Shown: positions 10,282 to 19,623, numbered from the stretch's first letter. The stretch is DNA of 64,000 nt from JBBCJM01 sp037190175 (GCA_037190175.1 JBBCJM010000048.1:1-64000), one strand, 5' to 3'. The notes: a model not told the origin generated them from the letters alone. Translations and numbers: made by a program.

Positions 10282-11915
10282 CCAGGCGTGACGGTGGGGG
10301 GCGTGATGGGCTCGTGCCCGTTGCCGGCGGCGGTCTTCTCGACGCTGGTGGCCAGCGTCGCCATGAACTGGGCCGCAGTGATCCGTCCGGCGGAGAGGTT
10401 CTCGGTCCAGGCCTGCAACTCGGCCGCGGAAGGCTGGCGGCCCAGCGCATTGACAAAGACCTGCCCGACCAGCGCCGCACCGCTGAGGCCCTGCAGCGAC
10501 TTGACACCCACCCCGTGAAGCTCGCCGGACGAGCTGAGGAGCACCGCGGCCAGATCGTCGAGATTCCAGGTGCCCTTCAGCATCTCGCCGGAGAGATAGG
10601 CCACTTCCTGCGCCGTCGCATCGCGGTCATAGGCCGTGTCGACCAGCGCCCGGACCAGGGATTCCACATAGGCGCGATCCAGGAAGCGATCGAAGACCAC
10701 CGGGTTCATGATCGTATCGAAGTTGTTGGTCGCGATATGCTCGTTGCCGGTGACGACATGCTCGATCGTCTCGGCGATCTGCACGGCCATCTGCGTGCGC
10801 GTCATGGTTCCGGCGGCAAGCGCGCGCAGGTCCCGGTTCATCTCGGCCAGCGTCGGCGACCGGCTGTAGGTGTTCAGATAGAGCTGCGCCACGAACTCGG
10901 CGTTGGACAGCGTGCCATACCTGGTCGAGAACTCGGTCGAGGACAGCAGCGCGCCGGCAAGATCGCTTCGCTTCAGCTCGCCGTTGGCGACATAGGCCAC
11001 GAGCGTCTCGGCTTCGATCACGTCCATGTCGCGGTCGAAGATGGTGTCGAAGAGGCGAGCCGCCTCGGCCATGATCGCGGCCTTCGCTTCCGCGTCGAGG
11101 CGCGTGGTGTAGGTCTGTGTCTGCGGCGCAGCGTTGTTGTACCAGGATTGCACGAAGGTCCAGGTCTCGAACCCCAGCGCATCGACGGTGTGCGAGGTGG
11201 CGAGCCGAACCACCGGGGTCCACGCCGCCGGTGTCAGGCCATTGTCCCAGTTGTAGGTGCCGTTCTCCAGCACCGACCGGCTGATGGTCTGCACCCCGCT
11301 CGACCGCGCGATCGTCGTAGTCAACCCATCGGCAGATGTGGTGGTGACGAAGAGCTGCCCGCGGATTCCGGCTTGGTTAAATGCAGCCTCTGTTCCCGTC
11401 ACCGTCCTGTCGGCGCCCACCACCCGTTCGACGATCTTGTCGGCCAGGCCATTGCCGTCGTAGTCGGCGATCTCGGTCACGCGGCGCCCATCGGCGCTGT
11501 TCGAGACGGTCAGCCTCTCCCGCAGGCTGTCATCCGCATAGCGGGTCTCCCGCACATCGGTGCGGCGCCCGTCGAGATGGTAGGTAGTGGTGCTGGTCGA
11601 GCTGCCATCCCAGGTTCCGTCGCCGTCGATGTCGTAGAGCGTGATCGATGACAATCCGTCGGCGGAAGTCGTCGTCTGAGCCTTGTGGGCCAGCCGGCCG
11701 GCCCCGTATTCGCTCGAGATCGGCGTATGACTTTCGGTGAAGGTGGTGACCCGGTCGCCATCCGCCTCGATATGCGTGATGGTCTTGCGGATGACCTCGG
11801 AGCTGCCGTCGCCGTCACGGTCGATGTAGAAGCTGACATCGGTGCCATTGGCGAGCCGGGTTTCCACCACACGCGCATCGACGTCGCCGTCAAGGCCGAT
11901 GTCCTCGTAGGTCAC
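10173..11915 (-). CDS. RTX protein, DUF4214 segment (frame 2 of a giant gene)
   Basis: The first ~190 residues continue the DxDGDG-type repeats of the preceding frame (IDRDGDGSSEV, YDIDGDGTWDG). Next come about 270 residues of DUF4214-like helical repeats: IFDRDMDVIEAETLVAYVANG, LAGALLSSTEFSTRYG, FVAQLYLNTYSRSP, then a second set with LVDTAYDRDATAQEV and LVGQVFVNALGRQPS. DUF4214 modules are common in secreted surface proteins of proteobacteria. The real frame leaves this one near 10287, and the last ~35 residues are out-of-frame reading. It is joined to the first frame if one base is restored near 11980, where PDGDGWLDRRILSEVD would be read. Confidence 0.75.
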   Translation of the reverse strand: MTYEDIGLDGDVDARVVETRLANGTDVSFYIDRDGDGSSEVIRKTITHIEADGDRVTTFTESHTPISSEYGAGRLAHKAQTTTSADGLSSITLYDIDGDGTWDGSSTSTTTYHLDGRRTDVRETRYADDSLRERLTVSNSADGRRVTEIADYDGNGLADKIVERVVGADRTVTGTEAAFNQAGIRGQLFVTTTSADGLTTTIARSSGVQTISRSVLENGTYNWDNGLTPAAWTPVVRLATSHTVDALGFETWTFVQSWYNNAAPQTQTYTTRLDAEAKAAIMAEAARLFDTIFDRDMDVIEAETLVAYVANGELKRSDLAGALLSSTEFSTRYGTLSNAEFVAQLYLNTYSRSPTLAEMNRDLRALAAGTMTRTQMAVQIAETIEHVVTGNEHIATNNFDTIMNPVVFDRFLDRAYVESLVRALVDTAYDRDATAQEVAYLSGEMLKGTWNLDDLAAVLLSSSGELHGVGVKSLQGLSGAALVGQVFVNALGRQPSAAELQAWTENLSAGRITAAQFMATLATSVEKTAAGNGHEPITPPTVTPGWAIPRTIPSAAATGRIRSTAGAATTASWGAMAPTC

Positions 11916-11917
11916 CT

Positions 11918-14900
11918 TCAGGTTCCGGCTGAGGTCGACTTCCGACAGGATGCGGCGGTCCAGCCAGCCATCGCCATCCGGTCCATCAGGCTTTCGATCC
12001 GGCGTCCATTCGCCGAGGTTTCGGTGCTGACATGCTCAAGAAGCTGGGAGCCGGCTCCGAAGCGCCAGACCTCTTCCTGAGCGGCGCCATCGGCCTGGCG
12101 GGTGATTTCCCGTACCCGATCGGCGAGGCCATCGCCCGAGTAGTCAGTTTCTGTCGCGTTGACCAACCCATTTCCGCTGGTGGTGGTAACCATGCTGCCA
12201 ATGCCAGTTGAAGTGGCATTGAAGCCCGAGCGGGTTGTGGTGACAGTTCCATCTGCCGCCAGGATCGTCTCCTCTTCGGCCCGGAAATCGAAGATCCCGT
12301 CGCCGTCGTCATCGATCCGGATCGTCCGCCGCAGCCCGTCGTCACTCACCATGACGACCATGCGCGCCAGGTCGACGTAGTTGTATGTATGCCACAATCT
12401 CTCGGTCGTGACGGTTCCATTCGCCCCAAGTGTCGTCTGCGTTGTGACGATCTGCTCGGGCCGGTTGTTCCCGGTGATATCCCTTTCATCGACCACCGTC
12501 AGTCCGTCCGGGCTTACCGTCACGACCTGCCGGGTTTCCCGCGCACCTCCCGTGGCGTAGCGATCGGTGGTGGTGGTGACCTGCCCGGCGGCATCGCGCA
12601 AGGTCGTTACCGACAGGTCCTTCACGCCGTTGCCGTCGATATCGGTCTCGACGGTCACGTTGCGGCCGTTTGCACTGATCGTCGTGACCTGCCGCTGCAG
12701 CAGCGTGTCGTTCTCGCTGCGCAGTGTTTCAGTGATGGTGCGAACACCCGCAGAATTCCATGACTCGATCCTGGTGCCGACGAACTCGAACGTATCGTCG
12801 CCGTCGAGGTCACGGGAGACCGTGGTCTGCCAGCCATCGTCGCTGACTTCTGTCACCTCGCGGCTGAAGATCGTGCCGTCGTCCGCCTTTCCGAGGACCG
12901 TCGTGGTGCGCGAGCCGTCGGTCCCGATGACGGTGGTCCGTTCCTCGATCCGTTCGTAGAAGCCCTGGCCGTTGAGGTCCTGCTGGCTGGTCACCACGAG
13001 ACGATCGTCGCTCGCCACGGTTCTGGACCGCGCAATGACCAGTCCGGTCGCGGAATAGTCGACGACAGCCTCGGTCAGGGTGCCGTCGTTCGCAATGACG
13101 CGCGTCGTCAGCCGGTCGAAGGCGCCATCGCCATTCAGGTCTTCCTGGATCGCGATGTTGCGGCCATCGTCGGAGACCGTGGTGACGCGCTTTTCCCGCA
13201 GGACATTCGCGAGATCCCGCAACTCCTCCGTCGTCACCTGCCCGCCGTTGTTCTGCAGCACCGTCACCGTGGTCCGGGACAGGTCGAAATCCCCGTCCCC
13301 GTCCGCATCCGACCGCCGCACGATGGTCAGCCCGTCGTCGCTGATGCTGGTTTCCACCTGCGACAGCAGCGTATCGTCGCCCGACCGCACCTGCTCGAGC
13401 GTCGTCCGGGTTCCGTTCGTGGCGATCGTGGTGGAAGACGACACCACCTGATCCACGATCCCGTCGCCGTCCCGGTCGCGCGACGCGATGGTGGCAAGGC
13501 CGTCGTCGCTGGTCAGCGTCACTTCCGCCATCCGCAGGCTGGCGTCGCCGTTCCGGACCTCGACCGTCCGGGTCCGCACGCCGTCGGCGCCGATGGCGGT
13601 GGCATCGGTCGTCGCAGTGTCGTCGATCCCGTCGCCATTGCTGTCCGTCGTGGTGGTGACCGACAGGCGGTTTGCACTGATCGCCTGCACGGTCCTGGCG
13701 GCGAGGTCCAGGTTCGCGTGCTGGTCGATGGTCGTCATCGTGACGGATCCGTCCGATGCCATCACCGAGGTCACGATGCTGTCCGCCACCCCGTCGCCGT
13801 CCCGATCCAGCGTTTCGGTGCGGGTACGGCGATCGGCGCTTTCCTCCACCGTCAGCCGGGACAGCAGCGTGGTCCCATTGCCCGCGTAGTCGGACATCAC
13901 GAGCGTGATGTCGCCGCCAACCCCCTGCGAGACGGTTTCCACCGTCTTGCCGTCGGTGGTCCCGTCGCCGTTCAGATCGCGCAGCGTCGTGGTGGTGAGC
14001 CCGTTGGCGCTGGTGGTGATCGTCTCGCGCGTCACCAGGCTGTTGTCGTTGTTGCGGACTTCGATCGTGCGGGTGGAGGTCTGGTCGCCGTTCAGCACCG
14101 TCACGTCCGACAGCCGCTGGTCGATGTCGCCGTCCCCGTCGGCATCGATCGTCACGCTGCGGGTCAGCCCGCTGGCGCTCGTGGTCTCGACCGTCTGGGC
14201 CGAATAGCTGCCGTCGGGATTGCGGACCCAGGTGGTGGTGATCCGGTTCTGCGTTCCGCTATCGAGGATGACCGAGCGCACCAGATCGGTCGACTGGAGC
14301 GTGCCGTCCTGGTTCTGGTCGACCCAGGTCTCGCTCGTGATCTGATTGGCCGCCAGCACCGTCTTCGTCAGGCTGAAGATCGAGTTGTCGGTGTTGCGCG
14401 CCGTCGTGGTGGTGGTGCGGTTGCCGCTGCCGTCGATCACCACCACCTCGGTGACCGTCCGGTCGATATCGCCATCGCCGTCGGCATCGGTGGCCACCGT
14501 CCGGGTCAGCCCGTCCGCCGAGACCGAGGACGACTGCCAGGACACCAGCGAATTGTCGCCGTTGCGCAGCCAGACTTCCGCCGTGGTGCCGCCGCCGCTG
14601 GTCTGCGTGGTCTCCTCGATCAACCGCCGGTCGATCACCGTGTCGCCGTTCAGATCCTGCACCGTCGTCCGGTCCAGTCCGTCGGCGCTGATCGTCAACG
14701 TATCCGCCCCGATCAGCGAGCCGTCGCGGTTGGTCACCACCGTGGTCTCGGTCCGCACGCCGCTGCTGGTGGCGATGGTCCGGGTGGTCACCCGTTCGGC
14801 GCCCGAGCTGCCGGAGCCTCCGATCCCGTCGAGGTTCTCGTAGAGCACGCTCGAATTGCCGTTCGCGCTGACCCCCTGCTTGCTGACGGTGATCACCGCG

Positions 14901-17629
14901 CCGTTCGGCGCCAGTTCCTGGATCGTCACGTTGCGGCCGCCGCCGCCGGTGACCTCGCGGTATTCCCTCTGGTCGAACCATCCGCCCCACCGGCTGTCGC
15001 GCAGGATCTCCACCGTCTGGCCATCGGCGCTTGTGGTGGTGACGGTGCGGTCGCGCTCCACGCCCGACACCGTATCCGCCCCCAGCCGGTTCTCCACCGT
15101 CTCGATCCGGTTGCCGCTGCCGTCGGTGACCGTGGCGATGGTCTGGTGGCGGTCCACCACGCCGTCGGCGTTGTCGTCCCAGGTATTGGTGATCTGGGTG
15201 CCCGCCGCATTGGTCACCGACTTCACCACGAAGACCTTCTCGCCCCCGGTGCCATAGCCCGTCGCGGTGACCGTCCGGGTGCCCGACCCGTCGGTCGAGA
15301 CCGTCTCGACCACCCGCCGCTCGGCCGCCAGGGTGACGTTGGCCACCGTGCGGCTCGTCCCGCCCATGGTGAAGCTCGCCTGCCCGTCGATGCGCGAGCC
15401 GTCTGCCAGCACGATCTGTGTCGTGTCGGGGGCGAGCCCGATCTCGGTGATGCCCAGCGCCGCCAGCGTCTTGGTCTCGGTCGAGCCGTCGGCCTTGGTC
15501 ACCAGCACCCGGAAGTCGCCCCAGCGCGCATCCGCCGAGGTCAGCTTGCCGTCGCCGTTGGTGTCGAAGGCCAGCCGCAGCGCCTCCATGTCGCTGTCGG
15601 CGGTCGGATCCCATTCGGTGAAGACATATTCCCGGTCGTCGCCGATTTGGCCGTCGCCGTCCAGGTCGATGAACAGCACCCCGTCGCCCGCACCCGCCCA
15701 GGCCGTGCGGTGGCTCAGCCCGTCCTCCCCTTGGATGAACCGGGTGGACTGGGTGAGTTGGGTGATCTCGATCCCGTCATTGTCAAGGTCGAGAAGGATG
15801 GGTTTGCCGCCGAAGGCGCTGCTGATCGCGTCGAAGAAACCGCTGATGGCATTCCCGATGGCCTCCACCACATTCCCGATGGCTTCAGCGACAGCACCGA
15901 ATGCTTCTCCAAGTGCGCCGCCAAAACTTTGATGATTGGAGCCGCCGTTTTCAGTGCCGTTTGCGTTCGGATTGAGGTGTTCTCCGGTAGGACGGTTATC
16001 CCCGCCTACCTTTACGATAGAAAAACCACCGCCGTTCGGTACGATAGTGTAGCCATCTGGTGGCGTCCAGCCACCCATGCCTGCCAAGGTCTCGTTTACA
16101 AACTGTCTATGCGCGGTATCTACATAAGGTTGCCACGCTCCATGATCGCCGGTCGGATGGGAGAAGTATATGTTCCGGATAGAATCCGCAAAAAGAGCTT
16201 CTTGGTATTGCGGTGAGAATCTGCCATCAAGTCGGAGCGGAGTTCCGTCCAGGCCGATAAAATCCGCAAAGGCATAGGGTAGCGCGTTCAGCGGGATCCA
16301 CGATTCTGGTATGCCGTCGAGATTGAAATCCGGAACGGCACCATAAGCCATCGCTCCCGAAGAAATGCCGCTCCATCCTTCCGTATATCCCGCATTGATG
16401 GCTGCTAGCGTCATTGCTCGTTGTGCTTCAATGGGAAGCTCCGCAAAGATGCCGGTATTTACTACCGCCTGAAACCAAGAGTCATTATGAACTCGTACGC
16501 CCCCGGCAACATAGGTGTGGAGTTCCTCGACCTCGAAATTATAGGTCTGCCAGCCATCTAACTTTGTAGGCTTTGCCGCGGTGCCGTCACCCGCATCCAC
16601 ATAGGCAACGGCACGTTCAAACATATCCGCCGTTTCGGCCGAATAAACTATCCGTTCGGCGGTCACCTCAGCCAGCTCGCCGGAAGCCAGCACGACCTCC
16701 GCTCGGCCGGCAGCAATCATCTCGCCGATGGATTGAAACTCACCGTACCTATTGAGAAATCTGTGGCCGGGCGTTACTACTAAACTTTTTGAAACCCCTC
16801 CCTCAACCCACGCCATCTGCACCCATTCCGTTGTGCAGCTCCGAAAGATCTTTTTTACACTGCGCACGACGAGATTCGCGCGACCGAGATCGAAGGTGGA
16901 GTCAAATGCCAGAACAGTATCGCCAGTGCAAATATCGCGGATGGGTTTTGCTTTGCCTTCGCCAGTAAGAATCAGCGTGGATGCGGGAAAGCATTCATTG
17001 GGCGCAGAAAGTGTTCCGTCTGAATTTAAGGAAAATCCAAACCTGTCTATCGCATTGGCTCTATAGTTCAGCGATCTCTCGATTTCTTCGGGTGTTGCCA
17101 GGCGGAAACGAATAAAATCTTCAAGGTATACGACAAATGTGCTGCCTATGATCGTCTTCAGACCCTCCTTCCTGTCCTTAATGGTGTATGGGTTGGTGCC
17201 GGGAGCCGCAAGCGTGGGATCTAATTCCTTGTATATCCCGTTATACTTGTTTTCATATTGGCTTCTGCTCGGAACGTAGAGAGCGGATTTGGTTCCAACG
17301 TAGTACTTTCCGTCGCTCCCCAGATAGACAGATGAGAGCTCGACGTAGCGCAGCGAAACTGCTGCTTGCGTAATCGGAATTGCCCCCCTGGATGCTATAA
17401 CGGTTAGGTCGCTATCGGCGGGAAGGGAGCGGAAATTGTAATATATATCTCGCATTACCTCGTAGACTTTATCTTCTGAGAGCGGAGTAATCGGCGTAAA
17501 TGTGGTGCCAGAGGGGGGATTTACCCTCGGCAGTGTGGATTCGCCGGCCTCCATAATATTTGTAGATATCCTCTTAATGGCGTCTGTGTAAGGCGCAATG
17601 GCGTGAATTCGATCAATAACACTTGTCAT
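11918..17629 (-). CDS. giant Hint-domain/RTX-type secreted protein, N-terminal 1903 residues
   Basis: This is the start of a gene that would encode about 3770 residues if read through three single-base frameshifts. Residues 1-212 are an unknown domain. Residues 213-382 are a Hint (hedgehog/intein) autoprocessing domain: it begins CFPASTLILTGEG, has TPGHRF at 286-291, and ends GGVRVHND. The residue after the terminal asparagine is Asp, not Ser, Thr or Cys, so cleavage is more likely than splicing. Next come an alanine- and glycine-rich helix (AFGAVAEAIGNVVEAIGN) and an EF-hand-like core (LDLDNDGIEIT, FIDLDGDGQIGDD, FDTNGDGKLTSADARWGDF). Then about 20 repeats of ~50 residues follow, each with DxDGDGxxD and threonine-rich strands. 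The first ~560 residues are much more AT-rich than the repeats. It starts 3 bases after the stop of the 286-residue gene, hence coupled. Confidence 0.85.
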   Translation of the reverse strand: MTSVIDRIHAIAPYTDAIKRISTNIMEAGESTLPRVNPPSGTTFTPITPLSEDKVYEVMRDIYYNFRSLPADSDLTVIASRGAIPITQAAVSLRYVELSSVYLGSDGKYYVGTKSALYVPSRSQYENKYNGIYKELDPTLAAPGTNPYTIKDRKEGLKTIIGSTFVVYLEDFIRFRLATPEEIERSLNYRANAIDRFGFSLNSDGTLSAPNECFPASTLILTGEGKAKPIRDICTGDTVLAFDSTFDLGRANLVVRSVKKIFRSCTTEWVQMAWVEGGVSKSLVVTPGHRFLNRYGEFQSIGEMIAAGRAEVVLASGELAEVTAERIVYSAETADMFERAVAYVDAGDGTAAKPTKLDGWQTYNFEVEELHTYVAGGVRVHNDSWFQAVVNTGIFAELPIEAQRAMTLAAINAGYTEGWSGISSGAMAYGAVPDFNLDGIPESWIPLNALPYAFADFIGLDGTPLRLDGRFSPQYQEALFADSIRNIYFSHPTGDHGAWQPYVDTAHRQFVNETLAGMGGWTPPDGYTIVPNGGGFSIVKVGGDNRPTGEHLNPNANGTENGGSNHQSFGGALGEAFGAVAEAIGNVVEAIGNAISGFFDAISSAFGGKPILLDLDNDGIEITQLTQSTRFIQGEDGLSHRTAWAGAGDGVLFIDLDGDGQIGDDREYVFTEWDPTADSDMEALRLAFDTNGDGKLTSADARWGDFRVLVTKADGSTETKTLAALGITEIGLAPDTTQIVLADGSRIDGQASFTMGGTSRTVANVTLAAERRVVETVSTDGSGTRTVTATGYGTGGEKVFVVKSVTNAAGTQITNTWDDNADGVVDRHQTIATVTDGSGNRIETVENRLGADTVSGVERDRTVTTTSADGQTVEILRDSRWGGWFDQREYREVTGGGGRNVTIQELAPNGAVITVSKQGVSANGNSSVLYENLDGIGGSGSSGAERVTTRTIATSSGVRTETTVVTNRDGSLIGADTLTISADGLDRTTVQDLNGDTVIDRRLIEETTQTSGGGTTAEVWLRNGDNSLVSWQSSSVSADGLTRTVATDADGDGDIDRTVTEVVVIDGSGNRTTTTTARNTDNSIFSLTKTVLAANQITSETWVDQNQDGTLQSTDLVRSVILDSGTQNRITTTWVRNPDGSYSAQTVETTSASGLTRSVTIDADGDGDIDQRLSDVTVLNGDQTSTRTIEVRNNDNSLVTRETITTSANGLTTTTLRDLNGDGTTDGKTVETVSQGVGGDITLVMSDYAGNGTTLLSRLTVEESADRRTRTETLDRDGDGVADSIVTSVMASDGSVTMTTIDQHANLDLAARTVQAISANRLSVTTTTDSNGDGIDDTATTDATAIGADGVRTRTVEVRNGDASLRMAEVTLTSDDGLATIASRDRDGDGIVDQVVSSSTTIATNGTRTTLEQVRSGDDTLLSQVETSISDDGLTIVRRSDADGDGDFDLSRTTVTVLQNNGGQVTTEELRDLANVLREKRVTTVSDDGRNIAIQEDLNGDGAFDRLTTRVIANDGTLTEAVVDYSATGLVIARSRTVASDDRLVVTSQQDLNGQGFYERIEERTTVIGTDGSRTTTVLGKADDGTIFSREVTEVSDDGWQTTVSRDLDGDDTFEFVGTRIESWNSAGVRTITETLRSENDTLLQRQVTTISANGRNVTVETDIDGNGVKDLSVTTLRDAAGQVTTTTDRYATGGARETRQVVTVSPDGLTVVDERDITGNNRPEQIVTTQTTLGANGTVTTERLWHTYNYVDLARMVVMVSDDGLRRTIRIDDDGDGIFDFRAEEETILAADGTVTTTRSGFNATSTGIGSMVTTTSGNGLVNATETDYSGDGLADRVREITRQADGAAQEEVWRFGAGSQLLEHVSTETSANGRRIESLMDRMAMAGWTAASCRKSTSAGT

Positions 17630-17632
17630 AGC

Positions 17633-18493
17633 CTATCGCTGCTCCCCTGCACCGACTTTATATCTATATTCTATAGTGTCACAAGAGTTTCCCTCGACCA
17701 GCTCAGAAAATATCGGGTCATTGGGTTCGTAGTCTTCGTAGATTTCCCGACATACGGCGGTCGCACGGTTTCCTAAAACCAGATCTTTGTAAGTAAGATA
17801 TGTCAGGACATCTCGCCAATCATTGAAGGCCTCTTCTAGAAAAATTACCTCGCCCACAATACTGCGAATCGCCCAGAGAAAGTCTTCCTCTGCATATGAG
17901 CTTTCGGAAGTGATATCTCCTAGGCACCGAAATCTAGGATCATTCTTGATTGCATCCTGCCCTCGGAGCCAGACAGCCAATGAATAATACGTGAGAAGTC
18001 TTTTCGTTCTATATCCGCATTGATAGGCCGAGGTAATGATGCTATCAACACTCCTCATGGAGTAACGTTGGAGAAAACCTGGGGCGGTAAAGTTATACTT
18101 TTGCTCGATAGATTCAAGCACACTCTCAACGCAGCGCCGAAGAAAGCTCCATTCGTCCTTTGTTAGGATTCTCACTTCGAAGGAATGTACGCGAAAAAAA
18201 TCCTCAAACTCCTCATCGTGCCCGCATGCGGCTAACGCTGCTGGTGAAATATCATTGATAATTCTACCTGAAGATATGATATTTTCGAGACCTATGTCCT
18301 CTACATGGTCCTCCAAATTGCCGATAACTTCTTTGATGTCATCAATATCTATTTCGTTTCCCAGGATCGAATAAAGGCGATGCGCTCTCGGCAATAATTC
18401 TTCAGACGCCAATCGGTCATAAGGGGTGGGCGCGAGAAGAAATATCAGCGCGCAACCCCATAGCGACGGCAATCTCCAACCATCTGTACTCAT
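17633..18493 (-). CDS. hypothetical protein (286 aa), partner of the Hint-RTX gene
   Basis: I do not recognise this protein. The first ~22 residues (WGCALIFLLAPTPY) are hydrophobic and could be a weak signal peptide or anchor. The rest is acidic and helical, with several conserved-looking aromatic stretches (RRCVESVLESIEQKYNF, LLTYYSLAVWLRG). Its base composition is clearly more AT-rich than the chromosome and matches that of the N-terminal third of the Hint-RTX gene, which starts 3 bases downstream. The two were probably acquired together. By position it may be an immunity, adaptor or chaperone protein for the N-terminal or Hint module, but this is inference. In classical polymorphic toxin loci the immunity gene follows the toxin gene rather than preceding it. 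Confidence 0.7.
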   Translation of the reverse strand: MSTDGWRLPSLWGCALIFLLAPTPYDRLASEELLPRAHRLYSILGNEIDIDDIKEVIGNLEDHVEDIGLENIISSGRIINDISPAALAACGHDEEFEDFFRVHSFEVRILTKDEWSFLRRCVESVLESIEQKYNFTAPGFLQRYSMRSVDSIITSAYQCGYRTKRLLTYYSLAVWLRGQDAIKNDPRFRCLGDITSESSYAEEDFLWAIRSIVGEVIFLEEAFNDWRDVLTYLTYKDLVLGNRATAVCREIYEDYEPNDPIFSELVEGNSCDTIEYRYKVGAGEQR

Positions 18494-18530
18494 CTATGGT
18501 CCTTGGGCCGTGTCGAGCTTAAGGTTTGGT

Positions 18531-18620
18531 CCTGGCGTTGTGCAGCGCAGCCAGCGTCTTCGTCTCGGTCGAGCCGTCGGCATTGGTCCCCAGCACTCGG
18601 AAGCCGCCCCAGCGCACGCC
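18531..18620 (-). pseudogene. orphan fragment of an RTX gene (EF-hand core)
   Basis: On the minus strand this segment reads RWGGFRVLGTNADGSTETKT then LAALH before it ends. That closely matches RWGDFRVLVTKADGSTETKT then LAALG in the giant gene (plus-strand coordinates about 15455-15530). About 75 bases are alignable at nucleotide level with few differences. It is a scar of a second or earlier RTX copy, left directly upstream of the 286-residue gene. Confidence 0.75.
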
Positions 18621-19112
18621 TGTTATCGCAAGAAGCTTGATAGCGCCGAATAACTGGGATCGCCAGTGGAATGCCAAACATGCTTCCCCCGAAAGCCGGA
18701 GAACAACTTCCAACGCAAAGCAGCGAGCTTGCCGAATCACGTGCAGGTGTCCTTATGGGCAACGCTATCACGGCCGCGTTCACCTTGGGGAAGAATTATC
18801 TGCGCGCAATTTCACCGGGCAGACGCAGCCGCACAGACCCCCGCACACCTGTCCAGCCGGCAATCACCAGGCCCAAAACCCTCGCCGCCGCCGGCCGCAC
18901 GGCCCGCCACCATGGCCGCCCGCGCCTGCTCCCGCGCCACCCATGCCCGCGATCCCGTAGCTGTCGGTCGCGCGTTCGACGGATCTCTTCGGCACCTTGT
19001 CACGCGGCTCGCCTGCCCATCCGTCAGGATGATCCGACAATGCGTGGGTGGCTGAGGGAACCGGCTCGTCTGCATGCACGATCGCGCGGGGTTCCGAATG
19101 GCGCACTGGCTC
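18621..19112. other. intergenic debris, no secure gene
   Basis: The plus-strand frame from 18671 has a plausible first ~75 residues (AGVLMGNAITAAFTLGKNYL) but then becomes arginine- and proline-rich, so at best it is a truncated gene. A glycine-rich minus-strand frame (18864-19106) is equally uncertain. I report no gene. Confidence 0.4.
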
Positions 19113-19325
19113 TCATTCTTCGGGAGCTACAAGGTCCATGTGGCTGACACCAATGGCCTGCGCCAGCTCATACAGCGTTATGATTGTGGGGTTTCGTTGC
19201 CCACGCTCAAGGCCGCTGAGGTACTGCTGGCTGAACCCGGCCCGCGCCTCCACGTCCTCCTGGGTGAGGCCCTTGGCTCGGCGCAAGCGCGCAAAGTTCC
19301 GACCGACGAGCTTGCGCATATCCAT
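19113..19325 (-). CDS. XRE-family transcriptional regulator (70 aa)
   Basis: This is a compact lambda-Cro/C1 type HTH. Residues 5-65 read LVGRNFARLRRAKGLTQEDV, EARAGFSQQYLSGLERGQRN and PTIITLYELAQAIGV, with the usual helix 2 to helix 3 pattern and little beyond the domain. It probably represses a nearby promoter or its own. Small single-domain XRE proteins commonly control restriction-modification genes, toxin-antitoxin pairs or mobile elements, and an hsdS remnant lies 2.6 kb away. The start at 19325 (MDMRKL) fits the family. The region upstream leads to a divergent plus-strand frame. Confidence 0.85.
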   Translation of the reverse strand: MDMRKLVGRNFARLRRAKGLTQEDVEARAGFSQQYLSGLERGQRNPTIITLYELAQAIGVSHMDLVAPEE

Positions 19326-19329
19326 GCGC

Positions 19330-19606
19330 TGGCCTTGTTGGGCTCACTGTTGATTATCTCCCTGCCGGCCCGTGCCGAGATCACCCTCACCTTTCATCCC
19401 GACAGCCCGCTGGGATCGGTGTTCAAGATTATGTCGTGCGTGAGCAGCGGGCACAACGCAACGCCCCGACGCAGGGCATGACGCGCGGGGCTTATGAGGC
19501 GTTCCGCCGGGATTTGAACTACAGCTGCACGATATTCAGAGGTCGACCGGTGCAGATGGAAACATGCGTGCGCGAGGTCGCGGCTCGCCACGGCATAGCA
19601 CTTTGA
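19330..19606 (+). pseudogene. possible broken small secreted protein
   Basis: One frame gives a signal-peptide-like stretch (ALLGSLLIISLPARAEITLT) and continues FHPDSPLGSVFKIM. The coding pattern then moves to another frame (REQRAQRNAP, then MTRGAYEAFRRDLNYSCTIF and RGRPVQMETCVREVAARHGI) up to a stop at 19604-19606. The two parts make sense as one ~90-residue exported protein with a frameshift near 19435. No convincing ATG starts the first part. It precedes another small exported protein in the same direction. Low confidence. Confidence 0.35.
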
Positions 19607-19623
19607 TCGAGTTGCAACATGAC

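Noticed and set aside
11918..15700. Possible CRISPR-like array because of regular repeats
   Set aside because: The repeats are ~150-bp coding units with an unbroken reading frame and variable sequence, not short identical repeats with unique spacers.
6314..18493. Dedicated type I secretion genes (ABC exporter, membrane-fusion protein) near the RTX gene
   Set aside because: None was found on either side; the exporter must be encoded elsewhere if the protein is secreted.
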